Assembly (NCBI GenBank): GCA_039030075.1
Contig: JBCCEW010000009.1
Location: forward strand, 1-43,203
Reading direction: 5' to 3'
DNA: 43,203 nt
Origin: Myxococcota bacterium
GTDB lineage: Bacteria > Myxococcota_A > UBA9160 > SMWR01
Part shown: positions 20,027 to 30,600 of the stretch, piece after piece
Layout: every line of letters begins with the position of its first letter
Numbering within the stretch: position 1 is the stretch's first letter
Notes under the pieces: model-generated
The model's input: only the letters and a program-made list of their open reading frames with translations
Told to the model about the DNA's origin: nothing
The model's database searches: none
Position numbers and translations under genes: made by a program

Positions 20027-21679
20027 ATGAAGACGGTTCGTACCCTCGTCGCCCACGCACCGCGCTCGGTAGCGGCGGCAGGTCTGTTGGGCCTCGCCGC
20101 CGGTCTCGGCACGGCGGCGATGCTGGCGCTCGCGAACGGCGCGATCTCGGATCCGGGCGAGCGGACCCTCGCCGGGGGCGTGCGCTTCTTCGGCGTGGTG
20201 CTGGCCGTGATGGTGGCGACGGCCGGTTCCCAGATGGTGCTGGTGCGGCTGGCCCAGGGGATCGTCTTCGATCTGCAGCAGCGTCTGTTGGGCGCGATCT
20301 TGCAGGCGCCGCTCGCCCGGCTCGAGCAGATCGGAAAGCCGCGCTTGCTCGCGGCCCTGACCGCCGACGTCGACGCCGTCTCCCGCGCCGCGCCCTGGGT
20401 GGCCGGGCTCTGGGTGAACGCGACCGTTCTGGTGGGCTGTCTCGTCTACCTCGCATGGGTCTCCCCCGGGCTCCTCGCGCTGCTGGCGGGTGTTCTCGTG
20501 GCCGGAGGCGTCGTCTATCGCGCGCTGTCGACCCGCGGACTCGTCTTCATCCGCGACGCGCACGTCGCGCGCGACGATCTCTACCGGCACTTTCGTTCCG
20601 TGACCGAGGGGCTCCGCGAGCTGAAGCTCCACGCCCACTGGCGCGATCGCTTCACGCATCACGTCTTCCGCACCGACGCCGAGCGGTTTCGCGATGCGCG
20701 GGTGCGGGGGACGTCGATCTTCGCCTTCACCGGTGCCTGGGGCGTCACGCTCTTCTTCCTCGCGATCGGGGCGCTCGTCTACGTGGCTCCCGCGTGGATG
20801 CCCGTCTCCGACGGCATCCTCATGAAGTACGCGGTGACGATCCTGTTCATGATCACGCCCCTCCGCGGTCTGTTGAACGCAGCCCCGGAAGTGGGTCAGG
20901 CCGACATCGCGCTCGATCGCGTCGCGTCGCTGGGTCTCGACCTCGAGGAGGCAGGGCCCGACCCGGCTTCCGACCGCGGGGCGTCGCCGGCGGGCTTCAC
21001 CACCCTGACCCTCGAGGGGGTCGGCTTCGCGTTCCCGGCCGTCGACGACGAGTCCCCCTTCCTGCTGGGTCCGATCGACCTCACGCTTCGCTCGGGGGAG
21101 TGTGTCTTCCTGGTCGGCGGCAACGGCAGCGGCAAGACGACCTTGGCGAAGGTGCTGACCGGTCTGTACCCGCCGACGTCGGGTCGCGTGCTCGTCGACG
21201 GGGAAGCCGTCGGCACCGACGATGCGCAGCTCGACGCCTATCGGGCACTCTTCTCCGGGGTGTTCGCCGATGGGTTCGTCTTCGACGAGCTCCTCGGCGC
21301 GAGTGCCGACGCAGGGGCCGACTCGGAGATCCAGAAGCTCCTGGATCGGCTCGAACTCACCCGCAAGGTCCGCGTCGAGGATCGCCGCTTCTCGACGACC
21401 GCCCTGTCCAGCGGGCAACGGAAGCGGCTGGGATTGCTCGCGACCTGTCTCGAGCGGCGTCCGATCTACGTCTTCGACGAGTGGGCGGCCGAGCAGGATC
21501 CGCGCTTCAAGGACGTCTTCTACCGCGAACTCCTCCCCGAACTCGCGCGACAGGGCAAGACCGTCGTCGCGATCACCCACGACGACCGCTACTTCGCCTG
21601 TGCCGACCGGGTCGTGCGCCTCGACGAGGGGCGCGTGGTCGAAGACGTGGCCACCGCAGTCGTTCGGAGCGGGTCATGA
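20027..21679 (+). CDS. PvdE/SyrD-family cyclic peptide/siderophore-precursor export ABC transporter (fused permease-ATPase)
   Basis: This 550-residue half-transporter has hydrophobic membrane segments in residues 1-300 and an ATPase domain in about 325-550. Walker A is GGNGSGKTT (Lys370), the signature is LSSGQRKR (460-467), and Walker B is IYVFDEWAAEQDP (Asp484, Glu485). The DEWAAEQDP and SSGQRKRLGLL strings are characteristic of the PvdE/SyrD (cyclic peptide exporter) family, which moves acylated NRPS products such as the pyoverdine precursor across the inner membrane. The start at 20027 lacks a strong ribosome site, so coupling to the MbtH gene is likely. The stop overlaps the next start (ATGA). 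Its place inside the NRPS operon indicates that it exports the operon's product. Confidence 0.92.
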   Translation: MKTVRTLVAHAPRSVAAAGLLGLAAGLGTAAMLALANGAISDPGERTLAGGVRFFGVVLAVMVATAGSQMVLVRLAQGIVFDLQQRLLGAILQAPLARLEQIGKPRLLAALTADVDAVSRAAPWVAGLWVNATVLVGCLVYLAWVSPGLLALLAGVLVAGGVVYRALSTRGLVFIRDAHVARDDLYRHFRSVTEGLRELKLHAHWRDRFTHHVFRTDAERFRDARVRGTSIFAFTGAWGVTLFFLAIGALVYVAPAWMPVSDGILMKYAVTILFMITPLRGLLNAAPEVGQADIALDRVASLGLDLEEAGPDPASDRGASPAGFTTLTLEGVGFAFPAVDDESPFLLGPIDLTLRSGECVFLVGGNGSGKTTLAKVLTGLYPPTSGRVLVDGEAVGTDDAQLDAYRALFSGVFADGFVFDELLGASADAGADSEIQKLLDRLELTRKVRVEDRRFSTTALSSGQRKRLGLLATCLERRPIYVFDEWAAEQDPRFKDVFYRELLPELARQGKTVVAITHDDRYFACADRVVRLDEGRVVEDVATAVVRSGS

Positions 21680-24600
21680 GCCGGAGTTTCGTCGACTTGC
21701 TCGTGCGGCAGGCGGTCGAGGACCCGGAACGGGTCGCCTACCGCTTCCTGGTCGACGGCGACACCGAAGAATCCCTGCTCTGTGTCGGCGATCTGGACCG
21801 GCGGGCCCGCGTACTGGCGGCGCGCTTGGCGAATGCAGGAGCGGCCGGCGAGCGCGTGCTGATCCTGGTTCCACCGAGCATCGACAACGTCGTGGCGTTC
21901 TTCGCGTGCCTCTATGCTGGCGCGATCGCGGTCCCGATGGCGCCCCCGCGCCGAGCCCGCGCCGACGGCAAGCTGGCCGCGATCCGGGATCGCGCCGAGG
22001 CGCGTTTCGTGGTGGCCGATGCGGCGACCCGGACGCGCATTGCTCGCTCCGGCGAGTTGCCTACGGACGCTCCGGACGATCTCCTCTGGTTCGACGTGGC
22101 GGAAACGGATGCGGCGGGCGCGGACTTCGTTCCCGTGACTCCAGACGCTGGCGACGTGGCCTTCCTGCAGTTCACCTCGGGCTCGACGGGCCAGCCGAAA
22201 GGTGTCCGGGTCACCCACGCCAATCTCGTTGCGAACGCCGGGCTCATCCAGCAGGGCTTCGCCGATGACGCGCGCACGCGGGGCGTGACCTGGCTCCCGC
22301 CCTACCACGACATGGGACTCATCGGCGGGATCCTGCAGCCGATCTTCCTCGGTGCCGAGACCGTGATGATGACGCCGACGGCCTTCGTGCAGCGCCCGCT
22401 GCGCTGGCTCGAGGCGATCTCGCGCTATCGCGCCACGACGAGCGGTGGGCCCGATTTCGCGTATGCCCTGTGCGCTGACGTCGCGTCGCTGGCACCGCCG
22501 GATCTCGACCTCTCTTCGTGGACGCTGGCCTTCAGCGGCGCAGAGCCCGTGCGTGCTTCGACCCTCGAGCGCTTCGCCAGCGCGTACGCGTATGCCGGGT
22601 TCGATCCGAAGGCGTTCTATCCCTGTTACGGGATGGCGGAGACGACCCTCTTCGTGAGCGGCGGCGTGCGCGGCGCCGGGGCACGCACCCTCGCGGTGGA
22701 TGCGGAAGCGCTCGAGCGGAGCGAGATCACGCCCGACGAGGGCGGTCGCCCGATCGTGTCGTGTGGGCGGGCCGCCGGTGATGGTGTGCGGATCGTCGAC
22801 CTCGAGACGCATCGAGCCCTCCCCGAACGCCGCGTCGGCGAGGTCTGGGTGCGCGGCCCGCAGGTGGCGGACGGCTACTGGGGAGACCCGGAGGCATCCG
22901 CCGCGAGCTTCGGCGTCGATCTCACCCCGGGCGACGGCGGCTATCTCCGCACGGGAGACCTCGGTTTTCTCGAGGGCGGCGAACTCTTCCTGACCGGCCG
23001 GGCCAAGGATCTCATCATCCTGCGCGGTCGAAACCTGCACCCCGTCGACCTCGAGGAGAGCGTCGCCGCGGCACACGCGGCGCTCCAGGGGGCACCCGTC
23101 GCCGCGTTCCCGGTCGAAGCCCAAAGCCCGGATGGTGAACCGGAAGAGCGACTCGTGATCGTCGCCGAGGTCGCGCGCCAGGCGCGGCACGGACTCGACG
23201 CCGACGCCGTCGGCAGGGCGCTGCGAAAGGTCATCGTCGAGGAGCACGGCGTCGACCCGCTGGCGATCGTGTTCATCCGTCCGGCCTCGCTGCCGCGCAC
23301 GTCCAGCGGCAAGGTGCAGCGGCGTGCGACGCGGCAGTCCTACCTCGACGACGCGCTGTTGGTGCTCGGCCGCTGGGACGCGCCTCGACGTGCGGCGCCG
23401 GCGCCGCGCGCCACCGACGCCGCGCCGACCGGATCGATGCACGGGCCCGGCCGTGCGGCCCTGCGCGCTTGGATGATCGATGCCGTGGCGGCGGCGGCCG
23501 CCGTACTCCCGGAAGAGATCGACGCCGGCGAGCCCTGGGCCGCCCATGGACTCGATTCGCTGCAAGGCGTTCGTCTGATGGGGCGTCTCGCCGAATGGTT
23601 GGGACGCCCGCTGTCTCCGACGCTCCTCTACGACCATCCGACGATCGACGCGCTGGCGGGTCACCTCGCCACCGCGAGCGTCGACGCCGTCGAAACCGAG
23701 GCGCTGCGCGAGCGCCTCGACGCGGACGACGGAATCGCCATCATCGGCATCGCCGCACGCTTCCCGGGTGGAGAGGACGCGCACCGCTGGTTCGAGGGCC
23801 TGGCGAACGGAGTCGATGCGGTCGGCCCCGTCCCGGCTGATCGCCCTGGCGCCGATGCCTGGCGCCTGGCGGGGGAGCGCCACCCGGCTGTCGCCCAGGC
23901 GGGCTTCCTCTCCGACGTCGATCGCCACGAGATCGCGCTCTTCGGGCTCTCCCCGCGCGAGGCGCAGAACGTCGACCCGCAGCAGCGGCTGCTCCTCGAG
24001 ACCGCCTGGCGCGCCTTCGAAGACGCGGGGGTGGCGCCGGAACGCTTGGCCGGCAGCGCGACCGGCGTGTTCGTCGGTGTGAGCTCCCCGGACTACGCCC
24101 GGTTGATGGCCGCGAACCTCGGGGATCGGAGCCTTCCGGTCCACGCGGGAACCGGCAACGCGCTCAGCGTCGCCGCGAATCGGATCTCGTATCGCTTCGA
24201 TCTGCGCGGGCCGAGTCTCGCGATCGACACCGCCTGTTCTTCTTCCCTGGTCGCGGTGCACCAGGCGTGCGCCAGTCTCGAACGCGGCGAGTCGGAGCTC
24301 GCCCTGGCGGGCGGGGTGAACCTGCTGCTCGCGCCGGACCTCTCGGAGATCTTCGCCGAAGCGGGGATGCTCTCGCCGGACGGGCGCTGCCGGACCTTCG
24401 ACGCGGCCGCGAACGGCTACGTGCGCGGCGAGGGCTGCGGACTGCTGGTGCTGAAGCCGCTCTCGCGTGCGCGGGCCGACGGAGACCGGGTCTGGGCGGT
24501 GATCCGCGGCACGGCGGTCAACCAGGACGGTCGCTCGAACGGTCTCACCGCGCCGAGCGGCGCGGCGCAACAGGCGGTGATCCGCACAGCGCTCGCACGC

Positions 24601-27600
24601 GCGCGGGTGACGCCCGACGAGGTGGACTACGTCGAAGCCCACGGGACGGCGACCTCCCTCGGCGATCCGATCGAGGCGGAGGCGCTACAGGCCGTCTTCG
24701 GTGTGCGTGGCGAGGAACGCGAAGCGCTCCGCATCGGTTCGGTGAAGACGAACATCGGGCATCTCGAAGCCGCCGCGGGAATCGCGGGGCTGCTGAAGGT
24801 CGTCCTCTCCCTCGCGCACGAGCGACTCCCGGGGCAGCTGCACTTCGACACGCCGAACCCCCACGCACCGGTGGTCTCCTCGGCGACGCAGGCGGCCGCG
24901 TCACCCGGAGGTGGTCCGCTCGCGGTCCTGACGGAGACGCGGGCGTGGCCCGCCGCGAGCAGACGCGTGGCTGGCGTGAGTTCGTTCGGCTTCGGCGGCA
25001 CCAATGCCCACGTCGTCCTCGAAGGGGCGCCCGAAGCGCCGGCCGCAGCGGAGACACCCGACCTCTCGTGCGCACGGGGGCTCTGGCTCTCGGAACGCGA
25101 CGCGGACGCGCTGGCAGCGCTGGCCGGGGCAGCGGCGGATGTGCTCGATGCGGGTCAGCCGCTGGACGCGCTGGCGCGTGAAGCGGCAGTCGGTCGGGCG
25201 CGTTTCCCCGAGCGGATCGCCGTCGTCGCGGAGACGAGCGCCGATGCCACCCGCGCGCTGCGCGCCTGCGCAGCCGGCGAACGGCCGCCCGCTTCGATCG
25301 GACCGGCCACGTCGCGCGCCGGAGCCGAGCCCGCCATCGCCTTTGCGTTTCCCGGACAAGGCGCCCAGCGGGTCGGGATGGGCGCCGAGCTCTATGCCCG
25401 CGATCCCGGGTTCCGGCGCCGCCTGGACGCTTGCGATCGCGTGCTTCGCGAGGCGGCCGGCTTCTCCCTGGTGGAATTGCTGCAACGGACCGGTGAAGGA
25501 GCCGCGCGCCAGCTCGCCGAAACGCGCTTCACCCAGCCCGCCCTCTTCGCCGTGGAGCTCTGTCTGGCCGAGCTGTTGGTGGAACGCGGTGTGCGGCCCG
25601 GCCGGCTGATCGGCCACAGCGTGGGTGAGTACGCCGCGGCGTGTCTGGCAGGCGTCTTCGACCGCGAAGATGCGTTGCGGTTGGTCGCGCGTCGCGCCGA
25701 GTTGGTAGGCGACCTGCCGTCGGGCGGCGCGATGCTGGCCGTGGGGCTGCCGGCCGCGCAGGCGGAGGGCCGGATCGACGCCCGCGCCGACGTGGCCCTC
25801 GCCGTGGACAACGGCGCCGAGCGATCGGTCCTTTCGGGTGCGCGATCTTCGCTCGAGCCGATCGCGGCGGCCCTTGCGGCCGACGGGATCGAGGCGCGCT
25901 GGCTCGACGTCTCGCACGCCTTCCACTCTCCGCTGCTGGATCCCATGCTGCCCGCGTTCGGTGAGGCGGTCGCCGCCGTCGACCTGCGCGCGCCGCAGTG
26001 CGAGATCTTGTCCAATCTCACGGGAGAGGTCGCGGGAGCCGAAATGGCCACACCCGACTACTGGGTGCGCCAGCTGCGTGGACGCGTCCGATTCCGGGAG
26101 GGCCTCGAGTCCCTGTTTGCGGGGCGGCTCGATGCCCTCGTCGAGGTGGGCCCCCGCGCCACGAGTCTTGCGCTCGCGCGGGCGGCAGCATCGCCCGATC
26201 GAGCGACCGGGATCGCGTGGCTGCCGACCCTGCGCGATGGCGTGCGCGAGGATCTGGGCGTGGCGCGCGCGCTGGGGGAGCTCTTCGTCCGGGGCGCGTC
26301 CGTGGATGGCGAGACCACGCACGAAGACGTCCGGCCCGCGGCGCCTCGGTTGCCGGGTGTGCGCTTCCGACGCGAACGCGCCTGGTTCAGCGCCGCGAGC
26401 GGTCCGAGCCACGCGGTCCGCCGGCGCGCGGGGGCCCATCCCTTGTTGGGCGACGCGGTCGACGTGCCCGAGCCCGATAGGCATCGGTTCGAGACGCTCG
26501 TGTCCCCCGAAGCTCCGGGCTGGCTTTCGGACCATCGCGTCGGGCAGGCGGCGGTGATGCCCGCGGCGGCGTTCATCGAACTGGCACTGGCCGCCGGACG
26601 CCGCGCGCTCGGGGTCGAGGGGCCACTGGAGTTGCGCGACCTCGAGATCGCGGCCGCACTTCCCTTGCTCTCGAACGCCGATGTGCGGTTGCACACGCTC
26701 GCGTCGGAGAGCGAGGCGGGCCAGATGCGGGTGCGCACGTTCTCGTCGGACCCGAACGCGAACGCGACCTGGATGGGTCACAGCACCTCCGTCGTCACGA
26801 AAGGCGAGGGCGCTTCGCTTCCCGAGGCGCCGATGCCGTCGGACGAGACGTCGCGCGACATCGACCTGGATGCGCTGGCTGCGCGCTTCGGGGAGGTCGG
26901 GATCCACTACGGCCCCGCGTTCCGCGGGATCGAATCCCTCTCGGTGCGAACCGCGTGCGAGACCGGGGCGCCCTTCGCCTACGGGGTCGTCGCTGCGACC
27001 CCCGAAGCCGACGAAGGTCGCTACGGACTGCCTCCCACCCGACTCGATGCCTGTCTGCAGGCGATCGCGCCACTCCTGGACGCGAACGAAGCGCTGCTGC
27101 CCGTCGGAGCGCGGCGCCTGTGGGTCGCGGCCCCCCGCACCGGCTGGCCCGAGCGGATCGAAGTGCGCGCCTGGCTCGCGGGACCCCGCGAGGCGCATCT
27201 CGAGGCCACCACGCTGGGGGGCGAGCGGCTGTTCGCGCTCGAAGGCGTGCAGCTGGCTCCGGTTCCGGGGATCCGTGGATCGAAGCGCGACGCCCAGGAG
27301 GACTTGCACACCGTCGCGTGGATCGAGCGCGGAAGGGCCGGCGGCGCTCGCGTGCGCCTCCCGGATCCGTCCGGCGTCGTCGAAGACGTGCGACCGGCGT
27401 TCGAAGCTTCGCGCGAGGCGGAGTCGATCACCGGGTACCGATCCGGAATCGCGGCGCTCGAGGCCCGCGCACGCACCCTGGCCCAGGCGATCGTCACCCG
27501 CGAGGGCTTCGACGTGGTCGCCCGAGCCGCGGAATCCACGAAGGCGAGGCGACTGCTCGCACGCCTGCGCAACCTGGCCGCCCAGGCACCGTCTCCGCCC

Positions 27601-30600
27601 GCGCCCGCGGCGGACGATCCCCGCGTCGCCGTCGAGTCGGATCTGCTGGAGCGCTGCGCCGCACGCTGCCTCGACGTACTCGCCGGCACCTGTGATCCGA
27701 TCGCCGAGCTCCTGTTCCCGAACGGCGACGCGCGTGCCCTGCGTTCGATCTACCGCGACGGCGCGGGGCCGGCGTTGATGAATCGACAGGTGACACGCCT
27801 GGTCGAGTCCGCACAGCAAGCGCTGCCCCGCGACGAGGGGCTCGCCGTCCTCGAGATCGGCGCAGGGACCGGTGCCACCACCGAGGCCTTGCTGGAGCGG
27901 CTGGACGGGACGCGCTCTTCCTATTGGTTCACCGACCTCGGCGCGCCACTGGTGCAGTCGGCGATCGAGCAGCTGGGTCCGCGTCATCCGCGCTTCGAGG
28001 GGCGCCTGCTCGACGTGTCGCGCGACCCGCGCGAACAGGGCTTCGAGCCTGCCTGCGCCGACATCGTCGTCGCTGCCAACGTGCTTCACGCGACTCCCGA
28101 TCTGGGGACCACCCTCGCAAACACCCGAGAGCTGCTCGCCTCCGGCGGGTGGCTCGTCCTGCTCGAGGGCACCGAGCGTCTCGGCTGGCTCGATCTGACC
28201 TTCGGGCTGACCGACGGATGGTGGTGCTTCGAGCCGGACGCGCAGCGCACCGACCATCCCCTCATCGACTCGGCGCAATGGGAGCGTGTGCTCGTGGAAG
28301 CGGGCTTCGAGTCGGTGACCTCGCTCGTCGACGGATCTGCAGGCCTCGAACAGGACGTGATTGTGGCTCGCGCTCCGCGCCGCCGCGCTCGCCGCAGCCT
28401 GCGTGTTCTCTCCGGCGCCGAACGCGTCGCCGGGATCGAAGCCGCCGCGTCCGTGGTCGGCATCGACACGGAAGCGAATGGCGCGAACGCCCCGCTCGAG
28501 GACGCCGTAATCGTGGCGCGCGGCTTCACCGACGCGAGCCGGACCCTCCCCGAACGGGCCAACCTGGTTCTCGAAGAGGCGCTCGATGCAGCGCGCCACT
28601 GGCTCGCAGGTCGCAGCGATCTGCGCGGCAGCCGCTTGACCTTCGTCACCTATGGCGCCGCATCGGTCGGCGAGGACGGCGGCTTCGCTTCGCCCGATGC
28701 GGCGGGCGTTGCCGAGGCGGGGCTCTGGGGCGTGGCGCGTGCCCTACGACACGAGACGCCGGGACTCACCGTGCGCATCGTCGACGTCGGCCCTGGCGTC
28801 CGGTTCGATGCGCTCGCGCGAGAGCTCACGGCCGAGGACGGCGAGGACGAGGTCGCGCTGCGCGGGGAACGGCGGTTCGTCTCGCGCCTCGCACCCTGGG
28901 TGGATGACACCCGGCCGACCCGACTCGAGGTGGCGGTTCCCGGGCATCTGGATCAACTCGTCCAGTGTCCGGCAGAGCGGCGAGCGCCCGCTGCGGACGA
29001 AGTCGAGATCGCCGTGCGGGCCACCGGTCTGAACTTCCGAGACCTGCTCCAGGCCCTCGGCATGCTCGGGCGGGGCTATGCCGAGGCCCTCGACCAGGAA
29101 CACATCCCCTTCGGGTTCGAGTGCGCCGGCGTCGTCGCCCGCGTCGGGACGGACGTCGCGCATGTCGCAGCGGGTGATGCGGTGATCGGTTGCTTCACGC
29201 CGGGGAGCCTCGCCAGTCATGTGACGCTGCCCGGGCGCTTCGTGGTTCCCAAATCGGATCGTCTGGACTGGGCCGAAGCGGCAGCGTTGCCGACGGCATG
29301 GCTCACGGTCTGGTACGGGCTCGACACCCTGGCGGCGCTCGCGCCTGGTGAATGGGTGTTGATTCACGCGGCGGCGGGCGGCGTGGGCATGGCGGCCGTG
29401 CGCCACGCCCAGCGCACCGGGGCGCGCGTGATCGCGACGGCGCACCCGTCGAAGTGGGAACACCTGCGCGCGCTGGGCGTCGAACACCTGGCGAGTTCCC
29501 GCGACGCAGGCTTTGCGGATCGCGTGCGCGCGTGGACCGGCGGTGCCGGTGTCGACGTGGTGCTCAACTGCCTCGCCGACGAACTCGCGCTCGAGAGCCT
29601 CGCGGTGACGGCCCGAGGCGGACGCTTCGTCGAACTCGGACGCATCGGCGGGCTCGACGCGGAGACGGCCCGCCACCGACGACCCGACGTGCAGTTCCAC
29701 GCCTTCGATCTGGGCCAGGTCGCGATGGAGGGAGCGGTGGGTGGCGCGCTCGACGCGCTCGTGCAGCGGTTTGCCGCGAACGACGCCGGCGACACGCTCG
29801 TTCTCCCGACCACCGCGTTCCCGGTCGCCGAGGCCGAGGCCGCGTTCCGCCAGCTCCAGGCCGGGCGTCACGTGGGCAAGCTCGCCCTCGTGCGGGAGAC
29901 CCCGACTCCGGAGGCTCCGTTCCGCATCGATCCCGACGGCACCTACGTCCTGAGTGGAGGCACGGGGGGCTTGGGGATTGCCGTGTCGCGTTGGCTCGCG
30001 GACGCGGGTGCGCGACACCTGGTGCTGATCGCGCGGAATGCCCCCACGCCCGAGGCCCAGCAGGAGATCGATCGGCTGGTCGCCATGGGGGTTCGTGTCG
30101 ACGCGTGGTCCGTCGACGTCGCCGACGCCCGCGCCGTCGAGAATGCGTTCACGGCCCTGCGCGACGAGGGCGCCACCGTTCGCGGCGTCGTGCACGGGGC
30201 GGGAGTCCTCGCCGACGCGCTCCTCGAAGATCTCGACGACGCTCACGTGCGACGCGTCCTGCTGCCCAAGGTGCACGGCGTCACGCATCTCGCCGCGGCG
30301 ACGTCTGCCGACCCGCTCGACTTCTTCGTGTCCTTCTCGTCTGCGGCCGCGCTCTTTGGTTCTCCCGGCCAGGCGAACCATGCGGCGGCGAACGCCATCC
30401 TCGACGCCCACGCCGCGTGGCTGCGCAGCGAGGGACGGCCCGGTCGCAGCATCGCCTGGGGCGCCTGGGCCCAGATCGGAGCCGCCGCGCGCAAGGGGGC
30501 GGGGGAACGCCTCGCGGCGCTCGGCATCGGCGAAATCGATCCGCCCGATGGCCTCGCCGCCTTCGAGGCGGCGCTGCGCAGCGGGACTCCCTACTTAGGG

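Noticed and set aside
19078-21675. In-frame N-terminal extension of the FAAL-PKS gene through the exporter and NRPS genes
   Set aside because: The translation before 21676 is Arg/Gly-rich and overlaps three real genes. FAAL homology begins right at the ATG at 21676, which has a ribosome site and an ATGA overlap.
26521-26590. DH motif with Gly shifted by one position (DHRVGQAAVMP) as a sign of an inactive domain
   Set aside because: His1620 and the Pro nine residues later are kept and the second catalytic motif DACLQ is intact, so I consider the domain likely functional.
24901-28599. A 1232-codon open frame on the - strand opposite the PKS, and similar long - strand frames at 9789-12887, 21589-24642, 18686-21580 and 3931-6096
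   Set aside because: These mirror the strongly G/C-biased codons of the sense genes. Their translations are His/Arg/Gly-rich, contain no recognisable domain, and lie opposite clearly conserved catalytic motifs.
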